This document shows positions 34,020-46,972 of a stretch of DNA of 64,000 nt, one piece after another. The notes under the pieces are model-generated. The model ran no database searches. It was given only the letters and a program-made list of their open reading frames with translations, and had not been told where the DNA came from. The DNA is taken from positions 6,555,481 through 6,619,480 of the forward strand of contig NW_006921533.1 of assembly GCF_000340215.1 (NCBI RefSeq), in the 5' to 3' direction. Each line of letters begins with the position of its first letter. The first letter of the stretch is position 1. The DNA comes from Pseudocercospora fijiensis CIRAD86 (Eukaryota; Ascomycota; Dothideomycetes; Mycosphaerellales; Mycosphaerellaceae). A program made the translations under genes and the position numbers.

Positions 34020-36715
34020 TAAGACTTAAGACTCTAACAAGCCCTATATATCGCCGGATCTTATATTACGCGCTAATTGCATAGATCCTAGACTATAGCT
34101 ATCTAATACTACTAGTAATCTACCCGAACTTACAATAATAGAAGAGATCCTTATTGCTTATATATATATCTATATCGAAATGCGCCTTATTAAAGGAGCT
34201 TAATAGCGGTATAAGAACAATGTTATTAACTTCCTCCGAGATATAGGCAAGGTCTAGAAGGAACTACTATTAGTACTAGAGCATATCGAGACAGTCGTAT
34301 TACGGCCTGCCTAAGGAGATAAGGTTACGAAGCGCATCTTTATACGAGACTTTAAGGTACAACGTCGGACGGTAAAGGTCTAGCTTAAGCACCTTATTAC
34401 TAACTCTCTAGACTATATAGGAATAACTATTAACGAGGAGCGATTGTCTTAGCTTCCGGATAGCTAAGATAGTGTTTTAGTACTTAACTGTATATATATC
34501 GAGGAATATAATAAAGAAGACCTTCTACCGCCGCCGGTGCTAGTAGAAGCCTCCTAGACTAATAAAGTAGCCGCTTAGGAAGAGGAAGAAGAAGAAGACA
34601 ACTTCGCTAACTATCCCGAAGAGTCTACACTCCCGTAAGCAAACATCCTATAGGGCTAGCGAGAACAAATTTAGGAGCTCCTTAATTAATAGGATAATAA
34701 GCGTCGCTAACGCGATGCTTAAGTTTATAGCCGTGCCGCTAAGTAGCGTCGTCGTCGTTAAGATATCTCGTAGATAGATGCTATAGGCGATAATAAGGAG
34801 CCTAATATATAGACTTAGCTTACGCTTCCGCTATTCGATCTAGTCCCGCTTAACGAATTTAATAAGATAGAGCGCCTTATATCTCGAGCATTTCCTACCC
34901 TATATCCTTAGGGCTAGGCTAACTATCTCGAGGCTCGGCAGCGTAGTATAGCGTACGACAATTACTTAGAGTATATAATTAAGTAGGATAATAGCATAGG
35001 CCTACGCCGCTATCGGTTTGCCTCTTATCCTCGCTTCTGTTATATTAGTCTTAATATATTAATACGAAAGCAGTCGCGCAAGAAAGCAGACTACGTAATA
35101 TAGTAGTACCCTAAGTACGAAGATATTACTATTAAGGATCTTAAGGCAGCAGTTACCGCAAATAACGAAGACTTACGTCGTCTACTTACTAACGTTATCC
35201 GATATAGTAGCAGTCTTCGCGGTACTCGTATATATTAGGTTAGTAAGACTAATAAGCTAGAGAATTACGTTAAGGCTATCGGATGTCTACGTCTCTTTCT
35301 AATATATAGTGCCGCCGACAATTACTAGTAGAGTCTATAGCGATATATGCCTCAACCTCCTACTAGTAGGAATAAATATACGCGAGTAAAGGCTAGTAGA
35401 GACAATATTCGCAAATACCCTACTATTACCGCCTACTACTTCTACCGTCGGCATGCATTTATTATACAACTTATCGCGAAGAAGTTTAGTGCTACCGACT
35501 ACTAGAATCGCTTTAAGTTTCAAGCTCGTAGTAGCTCTTACAATTATAGTATTGTTTAGCTTAAAGAATATACTACCGATAATAGAAAGATCCTTCTACC
35601 TCCGCTAGAGACAACCTACGAGGATTTACGCAACGATCTAGCTTAGTTCTAGGCAAAGCATATAACTGCTACGAACCTAACGCCCCGCCGCATAGCTCCT
35701 AAGCTAGGTAAGCCGCTACTACTATAAATAAAGTCGGACGACGTTCGAAACTCGCAGTAGTACCTAATAATAAACCTAAACCGTATCTAGCGCTACAAGT
35801 GTAGACACGAGTACTATTAGCGTAAGAACAAGGACATAGGCAATGTATAGTGCCGTTTTTACTATCCTCGCGCACTTTATACAGATAACGGCATTATTAC
35901 GCGCAATCTTAACCTACGATACTAGATATACGATAGTCTATGCAACGATACTCGGATAACTAATTACAATCGTACTGTTTAGATAGCGTAGATAGCGAAC
36001 AATAACATTACTATCTATACCGGCAAAGGTGCTATAGTTAATTACCTTAGCAAGTACTATATAAAGTAGGAGAAGCGGAGTAAGTCCCTACTCGATCTAG
36101 GCAAGAAGGTTCTACCTAGGATTAACGCTAACCGTCCTATAGTCTCGTTTATTGCTAAGATGCTTAATAAGATAATTAGAGAGCGTAATATCTCTATATA
36201 AGAAGAGCTATACCTTCTTATAAACTTGCCTCTCGCCTAGGGATCTCGGAAGATTTAGAACTTCGACTACCGTAAGCTAGAAGATTAATCGAAGGTTAAG
36301 CGATTTAATCTAACTATTAGCGAGATAGTTACTTAGGGACAGTTACTACTCCTAAAGTATATAAATCGATACGCTATTCCTAAGGACAAGTTTAATCGTT
36401 CTAATCTTCTTACTCGCCCGGATCTTACACTCTTCGAATTCCTTACTAAGTAGGAGTTTAGAACCTACAAGAAGCGTTTACGAGCTAAGCTACGCGTAAT
36501 TAACTAGTATCCTAAATATAGCGGCATTCTAGACGGTCCTGATAGTACCTATAAAGATTAGTGTCGCAATAAGGTGCTTCTATACTACCTATTCGATACT
36601 AACTACCCTAGCCTACTATACTCTTTTCGGGACGATCTAGACACCTCCTATAATTCATAGAGCGAGGCCTATACGTAGTACGAGATATTTTATAATTATC
36701 TAAATAATTATATAG
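34020..36715 (+). pseudogene. Helitron-2 N-terminal and Rep region
   Basis: The frame passes through an acidic Glu-rich run near 34580-34610. It then shows 'YLEYIIK' and 'RFASYPRFCY' (about 34960-35040) and the block 'TITAYYFYRRHAFII' before 'FSATDY' (35420-35505). The HUH neighbourhood, 'FQARSSSYNYSIV', is at about 35518-35556. The two expected His positions in that motif are Tyr codons (TAC and TAT). 'CRFYYPRAL' (about 35850-35880) and 'GAIVNYLSKYYIK' (36030-36070) match conserved Helitron segments. The frame is cut by the element F insertion at 36715. Confidence 0.65.
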
Positions 36716-36995
36716 TATTAGCTAGTAACCGGCCCTATATACCTAGGCTAAGTTTTGAGCCTATATAAGAGGCCTCCTTCTATATTATAGATAGAGTACT
36801 AACCTTGTATAGTATATTATTTATATTACACTTCTATAATGCCTATATTACAAGGCTCTAGTTATTAGCCTAAGCAACCGTCTTGTTATTCTATTATACT
36901 AAACATAGCTGCCTATATTGCTATAGGTTATATTACCCTCGGTAGCCTATACTATTACTATAGGTAGTAGTAGTAGTACTGGTTTCCGTCCTTTA
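36716..36995 (+). repeat. 5' LTR of element F
   Basis: 280 bp; pairs with 55845-56124. Differences seen between the two copies are all transitions. Contains a run of TAGTAG near its 3' end. Confidence 0.95.
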
Positions 36996-37790
36996 TTAGA
37001 GCCGAAGGTAGGGCTATCTCTTTATATCTAATAGGTTCGGGTATATTAAAGGTAGTCCTAGGGCACGAATAGCTATAACTAGAGCGAGGGTACGATAAGA
37101 GCCTACGATATAGACGATATAGAAGTATCTCGAGGGGCTATTACGACAAGCGAAGAAACTTCTTAATAAGGGCATCTCTTTAACCCCGAAAAGCTGCAAA
37201 CCCTTAGGACTATTACAGCTTAGGGCCTAGTCTATAACTATAGCTAGCTTCTAAGGACTCGGCTCTAGGTCGAAGACCTATTTAGTACCGCTTACTCGAG
37301 ATAAGCCCCGCCTAAGGAGGAGATAGACTAATTACCTATCGGCCTTGCTTAGTTTGCTAAGACTATTAATTAATAGCAAATACGGATTGCAGGTCGGATA
37401 GCCGGGGAGTCCCCTATTAATCGGGTAGGGCGTTCCTAGATTCGTAGCCTCGCTTAGATAGTGCTTAGCCTTCTACTAGAAAAAGAAGGCTACCGCCCCC
37501 CTATCTAGCTAAAGGAGATACGAGCTAGTTTCTAGGATCTAGGTATAAATAGAGATTGTAGTCTCTCCCTCCGAGCGGCTTTTGTCTAAAATCTACTAAA
37601 CTTAGCTTCTAGAGGTAATTAGGCGACCCCTAAGAGGCTAAATCCTAATGCTACCCCGGGGGTAATACTAGGAGAGAACAGCCTAATATACTACTCTCTC
37701 GTATAGCAATATTACAACAAACTAAAGATACTAAAAACACGTTTATATAGCATTTTATTGCAACTTTATATAGCATTTCATCTCATTAAT
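36996..37790 (+). other. Leader of element F
   Basis: About 800 bp with no recognisable coding domain. TAGAGCCGAAGGTAGGG at 36997-37013 is the candidate primer binding site, shared with element C. The first copy of the F palindrome is at 37644-37672. An AT-rich patch (37690-37795) holds the direct repeat TTATATAGCATTT (about 37743 and 37766) and keeps more CpA than its surroundings. Confidence 0.6.
37644..37672. repeat. Element F palindrome, copy 1 (leader/gag)
   Basis: Arms CCTAATGCTACCCC and GGGGTAATACTAGG around one G; 11 of 14 positions pair and the three mismatches are transition-type. Confidence 0.85.
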
Positions 37791-39833
37791 TTTACTAACA
37801 ATCGAATAAGCTCTAGCTCTAGCGAAAACGAGTATTAAGAATTAGCGGAATCCTCTAAATCCGAAACCGCCCCTAATCCTATTAACGAAGAAATTAGGCG
37901 GCGACTAGTTAATATAAGTAAGCCTCCTACGCCCTCTACGCTAGAGGCGCTCTATAATGTTATTATAAAGATAATAGAGACGCAAACTAAACTTCTCCGT
38001 TAAAACAAGCGTCGCCCGCTAGAACTAGGAAGCACTATAAACCCCTTATTCGAAGGGTAGAACGCTATAGTATATATAGAGCGTTTTAAGGAAGGCCTAA
38101 TTAAGTACAAGCTCGATAGAGAATCCGACTAGTATAAGATCCGGTCCCTTACGAGGACTACTAGCACTAAGCTTTACCGAACCCTTAGAACCCTAGTTAG
38201 CTACCTAGAAAAGGACGACAAGTCTAATACTAACTAGGAGATCTTTAAGTTAGCCTTTCTAAAGGAGTATCGGGAGCGTAATAGCCGTCGCATTAAAGGT
38301 AGTCGTACGTAGCTTAAGAACCTCTATATAGAGAGGCGCACCGAGGATAACGACCTAAAGGGGTACGTCCGCGAATTTGTTAAATTAGCGGACGGCATCG
38401 AATAGCAGGACCTCGAGAATTCTTAAAGAACGAGGCTGCTCCTTAAAGGGTTGCCGTAGTCTATAGCTTAGCGTATCTTCCGTCGCTATAAGCTTAGCGA
38501 GGCCGATCCTAAGAGCTTTAGGAAATACAAAGAGGTCCTAGTATATATTAAGGCCGATATTAATAGCACCGCCGATACGAAGAAGTTTATCTACGGCGAA
38601 GACCGGAATAACCTAGCGTAGGTTAGAAAAGAAGCCTTAGGAAGCAAGGGACCTAAGTTCCTCCCTAAATCGCAAAGTAGTCCTAAGACTATAACTCCTA
38701 CTATTACTAAGCACTCTTAAGACGTTGCGGACTTAGCTAAATCCCTAGCCCGACTTAACCTAAATACGAAGGTATTATAGCGAGTTAGGGAAGTTATCGA
38801 TACTACTATACTAGGCAATATACTACTAGTCTACTAGGTTTTAGACCCTAACTACCCTAAAGCCCCTTTAGTAGATATCTACGCTATACGGAAGATCTAT
38901 TCTAACCTAGATAGCAAGTGCTAGATATATAGCGGGTTTAAATATATCTAATCGTCCTACCCTATCTAGAAAGAGCTTCTTAATAGGAAGCTTATTATAT
39001 AAGTAAATAGTCGCTTCTACTATATAAATAGGGGCGATAAGATTGATTTTAAATAGGATTAGAGAGCCCTAAAGCTGCCTTAGCTAAGAACCCTTCTAGA
39101 GAAGAAGTATAGCGGTAAGATCGAGTTTAAGGATACTAGGAATAGTACCCTCGCCGCTATTACTAAACGAGAAACTTAGAAGGTTAGGGCTAAACAGGTT
39201 AAGGAGCGAAGCAGTAATAGTACTACCGAACCTATTAAAGTTAACTTTATTTCTTAGGACCTAGACGCAGTTACTAACGTTTACGCGGTTACTAAGAACA
39301 GTATAGATATCTACGCTACTACAAGGTCCTAAACCTAGTTACAAAGCAAGGGCAAGAGCCCGTAGAACCCTACTCGCCCTAGTACGGCAGCCCCTACTAG
39401 GGTACTAAAGAACAAGGCGGCCGATAAGGCTAAACAATAACGAGAGTTAACCGCTAAAACTAAGACTCTCTAGACAGCTATAGACCGCGCTACCCGACCT
39501 AGCACCGCACCTAGTACTATACCTAGCACCCTACCTATAGAGAGCCTAGTCGTCCTAGAGACTCTAGAGGTCGATATAGAAGATGTTGCTACTAACATTA
39601 GTAGTACGCTAGGCCCGGCTAATCTACCGGCCTATAAGCGGAAGTTATCCGATCTAAAGAGCTTTCGCTTTAATAGGTATATAAACAAGTATAGTGCTAG
39701 TCTAGCTAACTCTATAGATACAAAGGCAAACGCTCTCTTCTAGGCTTTATAGTTCTTAGACCTTAAGTCTAACGTTTCTATAGGAGAGCTACTAGTATAC
39801 GGTTTGCCTACTAACCTATTCTAGAGCCGAATC

Positions 39834-40031
39834 TGTAAGAAGGGTTATGTTAGTAGGTAGATAGGGTAGTAGTAAATTAGTATAGTATTCGATAGAGATC
39901 TAAGAGGAGAGGGAGGAAGGCAGGCAAGTTAGCCTAACGCTAAGCGCTAAGCCCTGCCTAAGGCACTAAGACCCTAGCTTTACTCGAGCCTAGTTACATA
40001 CCAATTACGTATAACCTCTTTAGTCCTAACA
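39834..40031 (-). repeat. 3' LTR of element E
   Basis: 198 bp with undamaged ends (+ strand TGTAAGAAGG to TCCTAACA). Five differences from the right copy were found by eye, all transitions. Confidence 0.95.
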
Positions 40032-41270
40032 TACGCTTCCCTTCTAAAGGCCGCGCCCTCGTAGCCGGTCTTGTTCTAACCTCTATCGCTACTAACTTAG
40101 TAGGTCTAATAGCTACTCGATCCGCGCTAAATTAAATACGTAACTACCGATTATATAACTATATCAAACCTTACCTTCTAGCATAATGTCTAACTCTAAC
40201 TGCGCTATCCCTATATATAATAAACTATAAAGTAATATATATCTATAAGAATTAAGGACTATCGACTAATTACAATACGAGCGCGCCTTCCCTACTATAA
40301 TAGGTAGGCGTACGAGGTATTATAGCACTGCCTCTGTTCTAAGTAATATCGTATCGAGTTCTTTACGTCTACTCTTAAAAGACCTAGCAATGTCCGCTTC
40401 CGAGGGTTGTTCTTATTATTACGAGGGCTATTATTTACTATCGTAGTTTTACTAGCCCTAATTAGTTAGGTTTAGTAGCCTTTAATTGTTAATCTTATCT
40501 TATCTTTTAAAAAACACAGCTCGTCTAGTTTCTATAGGTAAAGGCTATTATAAGTGCAGTAGTAGAGGTTCGCCTCGCTTAAAGGGTTAGATAGATCGAG
40601 GAGTAACCTATTGTCCGCAAGATCGACCCCGGCTAGCTTAGCTCTATAGTTTTTGCCCTTAGTTAGTCTATTAACTTAGTCTTTTAAGCCTTAATATTTT
40701 AACTTAGCCTTAAAGTTTTAATTAAACCTTTAATAGGTTCAATCTTTTAACTTAGTTAGTATAGTGCTTTAGGCTCGTAGTATAGGTAAGGTTAATAATA
40801 GTAGCGAGTAGGTAATGTTAATAACGGCGGCGCTAGTCGTCTTAGCGCTAACTTTACCTTGCTTCTAATTTCCTTCTTTAACTAATAACATCATTAGCAA
40901 TACCGTTACCGATATAGTCGCGTCGTCTTCCTTCGATTAGTAATACGCTCCGTAATACCGTTACTAACATAGCCGCGTCGGCCGTGTCGCCCTTTAGTAT
41001 AACGCGTCGTTATCCTTATTATTACTATTTATACGCACGCGCGCCGCCCTCGCCGATCGCCTAGGCCTCGAGGCCTCGATAGAAGGAAGGAACAAGAGGG
41101 GGGCCTATAGGGCGTATTAGTAAAGAGGTAGAATCCTTAAAAGAGCAGGCGATTAGTTAATGCGTCGTAGCGCGCCTAGTGTAGTCTTATTGTCCTTTAT
41201 TGCTAACAATTGCTTGCCTCTAATTAGTTAGCTAATAGCACCTTAGGGGTAGTATTATTCCTAGGCGACA
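40032..41270 (-). other. 3' non-coding region of element E
   Basis: The counterpart of 13071-14291 in A. It holds the purine tract beside the LTR (complement of CGCTTCCCTTCT), the AT-rich TTTAA/TTAACTT stretch (40680-40760) and the degenerate palindrome at about 41232-41258. No coding domain seen. Confidence 0.7.
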
Positions 41271-44200
41271 TTATAGGCCCTTAGCCTTCTTCTTGTTCTT
41301 TATACTAGTCTAATACTCGTCTAGCAACTTAGTTATATCCTTAAACGAGTCTTTAGCCTCCTACGAGTCCTATTTAGGTAAATAGCCTTACTATCTTAGT
41401 AGGTACTCCTTCTTGCCTTACCTAGTCCGGTGCTTTAGAATGCGTTCTATAGACTATAGCTCTTTACCGTCGGCTAGTATCTCTTTATATTTAGCAGGGG
41501 CTTCTTTAGGGCCTCCGCGGTAGTAGTATAGTTTAAGGAGGGAGATATAGAAGGTATTATAGATAGTGTAGTATAGTAGGAGCTATAACTAATAGGCCTA
41601 GCTATTGCCCTTCGGTTCTCGGATTCGGAATAGGCTAATAAACCGTAGTGCTAGTTTAGGGCGTGTTTTGCTATTAGGTAATAGGTATTTGCGGATGCGG
41701 AGGTTCTTTATACTAAGTATAACTATATCGCCTTGCTTAAAGGTTATCGGTGTATAGTGTTTGTTATAATAGGCCTTCTAATATACCTAGGCTTTTGCTA
41801 GTTTGTTAGCTATCTTAGCGTAAATCTCTCGCATCTTTTAAACCCTCTTAATAGCTACTAGTATCTTAGGTATTAGTACTTAACGCGCTTCCCTTTCCTT
41901 ACGCTCGGCCCCGAGCGATAGGGGGTCTTATAGTATAGTAGCGTTCTGCCCTATTATAGCTATATATAGTAACACCCTAGTTAACGAGTAGACACTGTTA
42001 TTATATACGAATTCAGCTAGTTATAGGAGGTTAACCTAGTCTTTAGGGTTCTCGTTAATGTAACTACGTAGGTACTACTATAGGGTAGCATTCTGCCTCT
42101 CTATCTAGCTATCTGTTTATAGATAGAATGCTATAAACAGGCGATACTTAAGTCTTAGCTATAGGCAAATCTTACTCTAATAGTAAGATATAAATATCGA
42201 GCCTCGATCGGAGACTATCCCCTTAGGGGTCCCCTAATAGCTATAGAAGATGTTGTTCTATAGCGACTTAGCTAGGTTAATAGCCGTCTAATCCTTTTAG
42301 GTAGGAATGTAACGAGCGCCCTTAGTAAACTAGTCTACGACAACTAGGATAGCATTATATATATCCTTGCTACCCCTACGCTTAGTAGGCGGAAGGCCTA
42401 TAATAAAATCTATTATAAGCTTAGCAAATAGCTTCTTTAGGATAGGGAGTGAAGACAACTCGCCAAATAGTAAGTGTTTCGGTACTTTAACTCGTTAATA
42501 TACGGTACACGTATTTACGTAGTCCTTTATGTCCCGCTTACTATTTAGCTAGTAGTATATACGCGATAGTAGCTCGTACGACCTCTCTATACTATAGTAA
42601 CCGGCAAGCTTACTATTATAGTATCGCTTAAGAAGCTCTTATCTAATCGATTGTTTAGCGGGGACATAGTATCTGCCCTTAAACTTTAAGTAACCCTTAT
42701 CGTCGATCGACTAACTATTACTCTTACTAGATCGAGTCTTTCGCCTACTTACAAGCTTATCGATACGTTTAGTAGCAAAGGCGTCCCTCTACTAAGTACG
42801 TAACAGCTTATCTATAAACGATTAACTATCCCTATTCGCAAGGTTATTTAATAGCACCCTCGCTATTAAACGAGGTACGTATTATATATATCTAATAGTA
42901 CTAGTAGCCGGATTAACTATAGTAGTGCTTTAATCGCTGTTACTATATATAGCGATATCGACTAGGGAGTTATTATAACTTCTCCTGTCTGTGTCCTTAG
43001 CCCTTGCCTTAATACGTACTATTAATATAGTAAGAGCATTAATATGCTTCGAGCCGTCGCGGAGTCCGGTAAGCCGCTTATCCTACGCTTGCTTATTAAC
43101 AATACGGGCTATAGCAATCTTATACTATAGGGTTGGAAACAAAGAATTAATATACTAGGTCTCGCTATTATAATTAGGTCGCCTCGATAGGCTATTAGTA
43201 GGGTTGCTTACGCCTAGCCGATATAATATATTAAAATCGAACCTAGCGAGGTAGACGGCCTATCTAGCCTGTCGACCTATAACCCTAGTAACCTTAGTAA
43301 TACTACGGAGGTTGTTATAGTCTGTATAGACCTATATTGTATATTAGGCCCTATCGAGGTAGTGTCTCTAGTGCTTAAAGGCCTCGATAATAGCTAAGAG
43401 CTCTTACTCGTAGGTCTCGTAGCGACGTTCTATATCGATTATCTTTCGTAAGAAGAAGGCAATTAGGTACTAGTAATAGTCTTTGTCCGATTGTTAGGAC
43501 ATAATAGCTAATATAGCGAACTAGGAAGCGTTAGTCTTAATACGGATTAGTTTGCTTAGTACGAAATAGTATAATAAGGGGACTTTAGTAAATCGCTTCT
43601 TTAAACCGTTAAAAGCGGTTTGTACTCTGTTAGTCTATTTAAACTCTCTAGTCGGGTTAGCCTTAGTTTTAGTAAGCTTAGTTAGGGGCATTACGTATCG
43701 CGAATAGCCTTTAGTGAAGCAGCGATAGAAATTAGCGAAGCTAAGGAACGACTATAGCTCCTTAATGCTAGTAGGTATTAGCTATTTAGTAATAGTTTTG
43801 ATCCGATTAGGGTTAGCCTTTATACTATTAGTTGATATAAGGAAGCTAAGGAAGGGCACCTCCTTAGTAGCGAAGGTGTATTTAGAAGGCTTGCAATACA
43901 GTCTATAGGCCCGTAGGCGGTCGAGTACCTTACGTACGGCGGCCTAATGTTCTACAATGTTAGGTAAGTGTATATAGACTAGGATATTATCTAGGTAAAC
44001 TATATAGAGGTAGTCTAGTAGGCCTAACAAGGCCCGATTAATATAGGACTAGAATGTCGTAGGGGCATTAGCTAGCCTAAATAGTATAACTAAATACTCG
44101 AAATGCCTATAACGAGTGCGAAAGGCTGTCTTCTATTTATCGCCCTTGTAAATACAAATGCGGTAATAGGCGTCCTTAATATCTAATATAGTGTAGTAGT

Positions 44201-45190
44201 AGGCTCTAGAAAGGCGATCGAGGGTCTTATTAATAAGCGGAAGTAGATAGCGATCTTTAATAGTAACAGCATTGAGCCTATAATAATTAATACATAGGCG
44301 TAGGCTACTATCCTTCTTTAGAACAAACAGGATTAGTATACTAGCAGGGCTGTTGCTATACTAAATTCGACTATTAGCTAGGTTCTTATCTAGGTATTTA
44401 CGTAACACAGCGAGTTTACGCTTACTAAGGTTATAAAGTGGACTAAAAGGAACCTCCTTGCCTTCTATTATATCAATCTTATAATCCGTCTCTTTAAATA
44501 TAGGCAATGTCGATACTAAGTAGTGTTTAAATATATTAATATAGGTTTCTCGAATAGGCTCTAGTATACGCTCGAGCTGATTAGGGTCTATGCTATTAGG
44601 GGGCATAGGCCTATCGTTATTACCTAATAGGTCGACTATTAGGTCGGCTACGGCAGGTATTAGGTTGCTAATAAATAGGACCCTAATATCGTTAGGGCAC
44701 TCGCTAACGTCGATATACTTAATGTCCTCCTTCCTAGCGATTCTAAATTGCTACTATTAGAGGCCTAAGTCTATAGCTATAGCGTAGTGCTTAAGGATAG
44801 GGTTGCTAATAACAATATCGGATAGAAGGCTGTCTATATCTACTATATAGGTAGTAAAGTCTAACAAACGCTTATTACCGAGGTCGTTCTTTAGAATTAT
44901 AGGAATATAGTAGGCTCTATAGGTTAAGTGCCGAGCCTTATTAAACTAAGCAAGGGTTAGTAGGTTAGCCCTATTTAACTGTCGAAGATCTAATTGCTTA
45001 GCTAGGCGATAGCTAATAAGGGCGCTAACTGAATTTCCTAGATCTAGCGTAACCTTAGTCTTATAGTTAGTTCTATATGTGTCCTATATAAGACAGGTAC
45101 GTATAATAGCTAGTACAATGTCGATGGTTTTACGCCGCATAAGGCTAATAGTTAGTACGGCGCTTATTCTTTTTTCGACTAGTTAGAAGG
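41271..45190 (-). pseudogene. pol of element E
   Basis: Minus strand, same domain order as A. Chromodomain about 41290-41460; integrase about 41900-42700; RNase H about 43150-43560; RT about 43850-44520, with a clean stretch at 44361-44606 ('ETYINIFKHYLVSTLPIF', '[16 protein letters not shown]'); protease about 44780-45090. Stops are TAG/TAA and no frame change was noticed. The gag overlap with the conserved A6 run is at 45170-45175. Not functional. Confidence 0.8.
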
Positions 45191-46620
45191 TTAGCCTATA
45201 GAGGTAGCATTAGCGGCTAAGAGGTTTTTTCGGTGCTTAGCGGCAGTACGGTCGACTCGGGCCTAATCCCTAGGTTTGTCGCATTAGCCTAGCAGATAGC
45301 TAGTACTATCGCAATTAAAGCACTTTAATCTAGTTAAGAGGTTGCTATAGCTGCTATTAGTCGAGCGGTTAGCGTTATAAGGATACGAGCCCCTTCTACG
45401 GCCCCTATTACGGCCTCCTCTATATAGCCGTCGGCTATAGCCTCTTCTACGGTCGTTGTTACTATTCCTATTGTTAGTATTATTGTTCTAGTAGGAGCCT
45501 TAGTTTCTACTACGGCTACGGTTGTTAGCGGCTAGTCGTATCTTAGATTCTAACCGTTACTAAAGCTAGACTATACGCTCTACGGTTTCGACTTCTACTA
45601 TAAATTGAATGCGTATAAGATTGGCCTATTTAAATATACGGCGACGGTCTAATTTAAGGACTAATTCCTATCTTAGTTTTAGGCGTATTTCCGAGATCTA
45701 TATAGAATCAGTCTTAGCTAGAAGGTTATCCTCGAGAGTCTTTAAATAGGCCTTAAATAAACGAGCCGACTAGTTAGTCTTTTGTTTAGCTCGAAGGTAT
45801 TAGTCCTAAGTATGCTATTGTCTTAGTATCGGATTTCTAAGGGTGTCTAGCATAATAGTCTTATAGGTTTTCTACTAAATAGTAGTCTAGTTACTAAGGG
45901 AGTCGAAATAATTATCCTAAGTGCGTTTTAGGTCGCTATTAATATACTATATAGCGTGTACGACTAAGGAATAGTCATCTAGTAGCGCTCTTAGTGCGTT
46001 GCGTTAGTTAAGCTTATAGTTACGAATATAATCGTTGTATTGCTTTCGACTAGAGCTATTAAACATAGTACAGTCCTTAAGTTTAGCATCCTTCTTTTAA
46101 ACAGTTAGTAAGGAAGGCCCTGCTACTAGTTTAGTATTAGTTATTAGGGCCTCCTAAAGGCGGCGGATTTCGAGGAGATTATCCCTTAGCTATTATTCTT
46201 AACGCAAGGTAGTAAGCCTGTTTTAGGTAGCTTCTTAAAGTCTCGCTACTAGCTAGGGGCTAAAGGCTAGCTAGCTATATCGTCGATTAACAATATTGTT
46301 AAGGATGTCGTTAACGGGCAACGAGGGGTTATCTCCTTCGATTATAGGTTCTTTAGTAGGCCCTCTAGTAGGCTCTTTAGTAGGAGGCACTTTAGCAGGT
46401 GCTTTAGTAGGCACTTTAGTAGGCACTGTGCTACTAGCGTTGTCGTTACTAGCGCTGCTAGCGGCGCCGCGGTTGTTGTTGCTTCGTAATAAGCCGGCTA
46501 TTATAATAAGGGGTAGCACCGATAATGTATTATAGGCCCCTAAGATACGGATGTAGCGGAATTAGTAGATATCGGCTTAGTGCGATTAATTTAGTATAAT
46601 AGGCCGTATAGAAGGCCTTG
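45166..46620 (-). pseudogene. gag of element E
   Basis: The N-terminal region near 46271-46519 has 'AGLLRSNNNRGAASSASN' followed by Pro-Thr-Lys repeats, equivalent to A 7860-8020. The capsid-like part and basic stretch follow to the left, then the zinc-knuckle remnant near 45300-45345. It ends at TAA right after the A6 run. A stop-free stretch of about 80 codons remains at the N-terminus, but the rest is broken. Confidence 0.7.
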
Positions 46621-46774
46621 CTTAATAATTGGTACGGTTATTTTTAATAGAATAGTACGTAAAGGTCCCGTTCTTCGGGCGCAATATAGTTAAATTAGTT
46701 TTCGTAGCTATACCGCTAAAAGCTTGAAATAAGGACTATCTAGCTACTACCCTTAAAGGGTAGATCGAATACTA

Positions 46775-46972
46775 TATAAGAAGGGTTATATTAGTAGGTA
46801 GATAGGGTAGTAGTAAATTAGTATAGTATTCGATAGAGATCTAAGAGGAGAGGGAGGAAGGCAGGCAAGTTAGCCTAACGCTAAGCGCTAAGCCCTGCCT
46901 AAGGCACTAAGACCCTAGCTTTACTCGAGCCTAGTTATATACTAATTACGTATAACCTCTTTGGTCCTAACA
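46775..46972 (-). repeat. 5' LTR of element E
   Basis: 198-bp partner of 39834-40031. Its outer end keeps CTAACA, then the GAATC duplication follows. Confidence 0.95.

Larger units (their letters stand above)
39834..46972 (-). mobile_element. Element E, full-length family-A chromovirus inside F
   Basis: E has 198-bp LTRs at 39834-40031 and 46775-46972 and an exact 5-bp duplication GAATC at 39829-39833 and 46973-46977. Orientation is minus. Collinear with A across its 7.1 kb: gag, A6 overlap, protease, RT, RNase H, integrase, chromodomain, non-coding tail, purine tract. The left LTR keeps intact TG and CA ends. It interrupts the gag of F, so it is younger than F. Confidence 0.95.
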
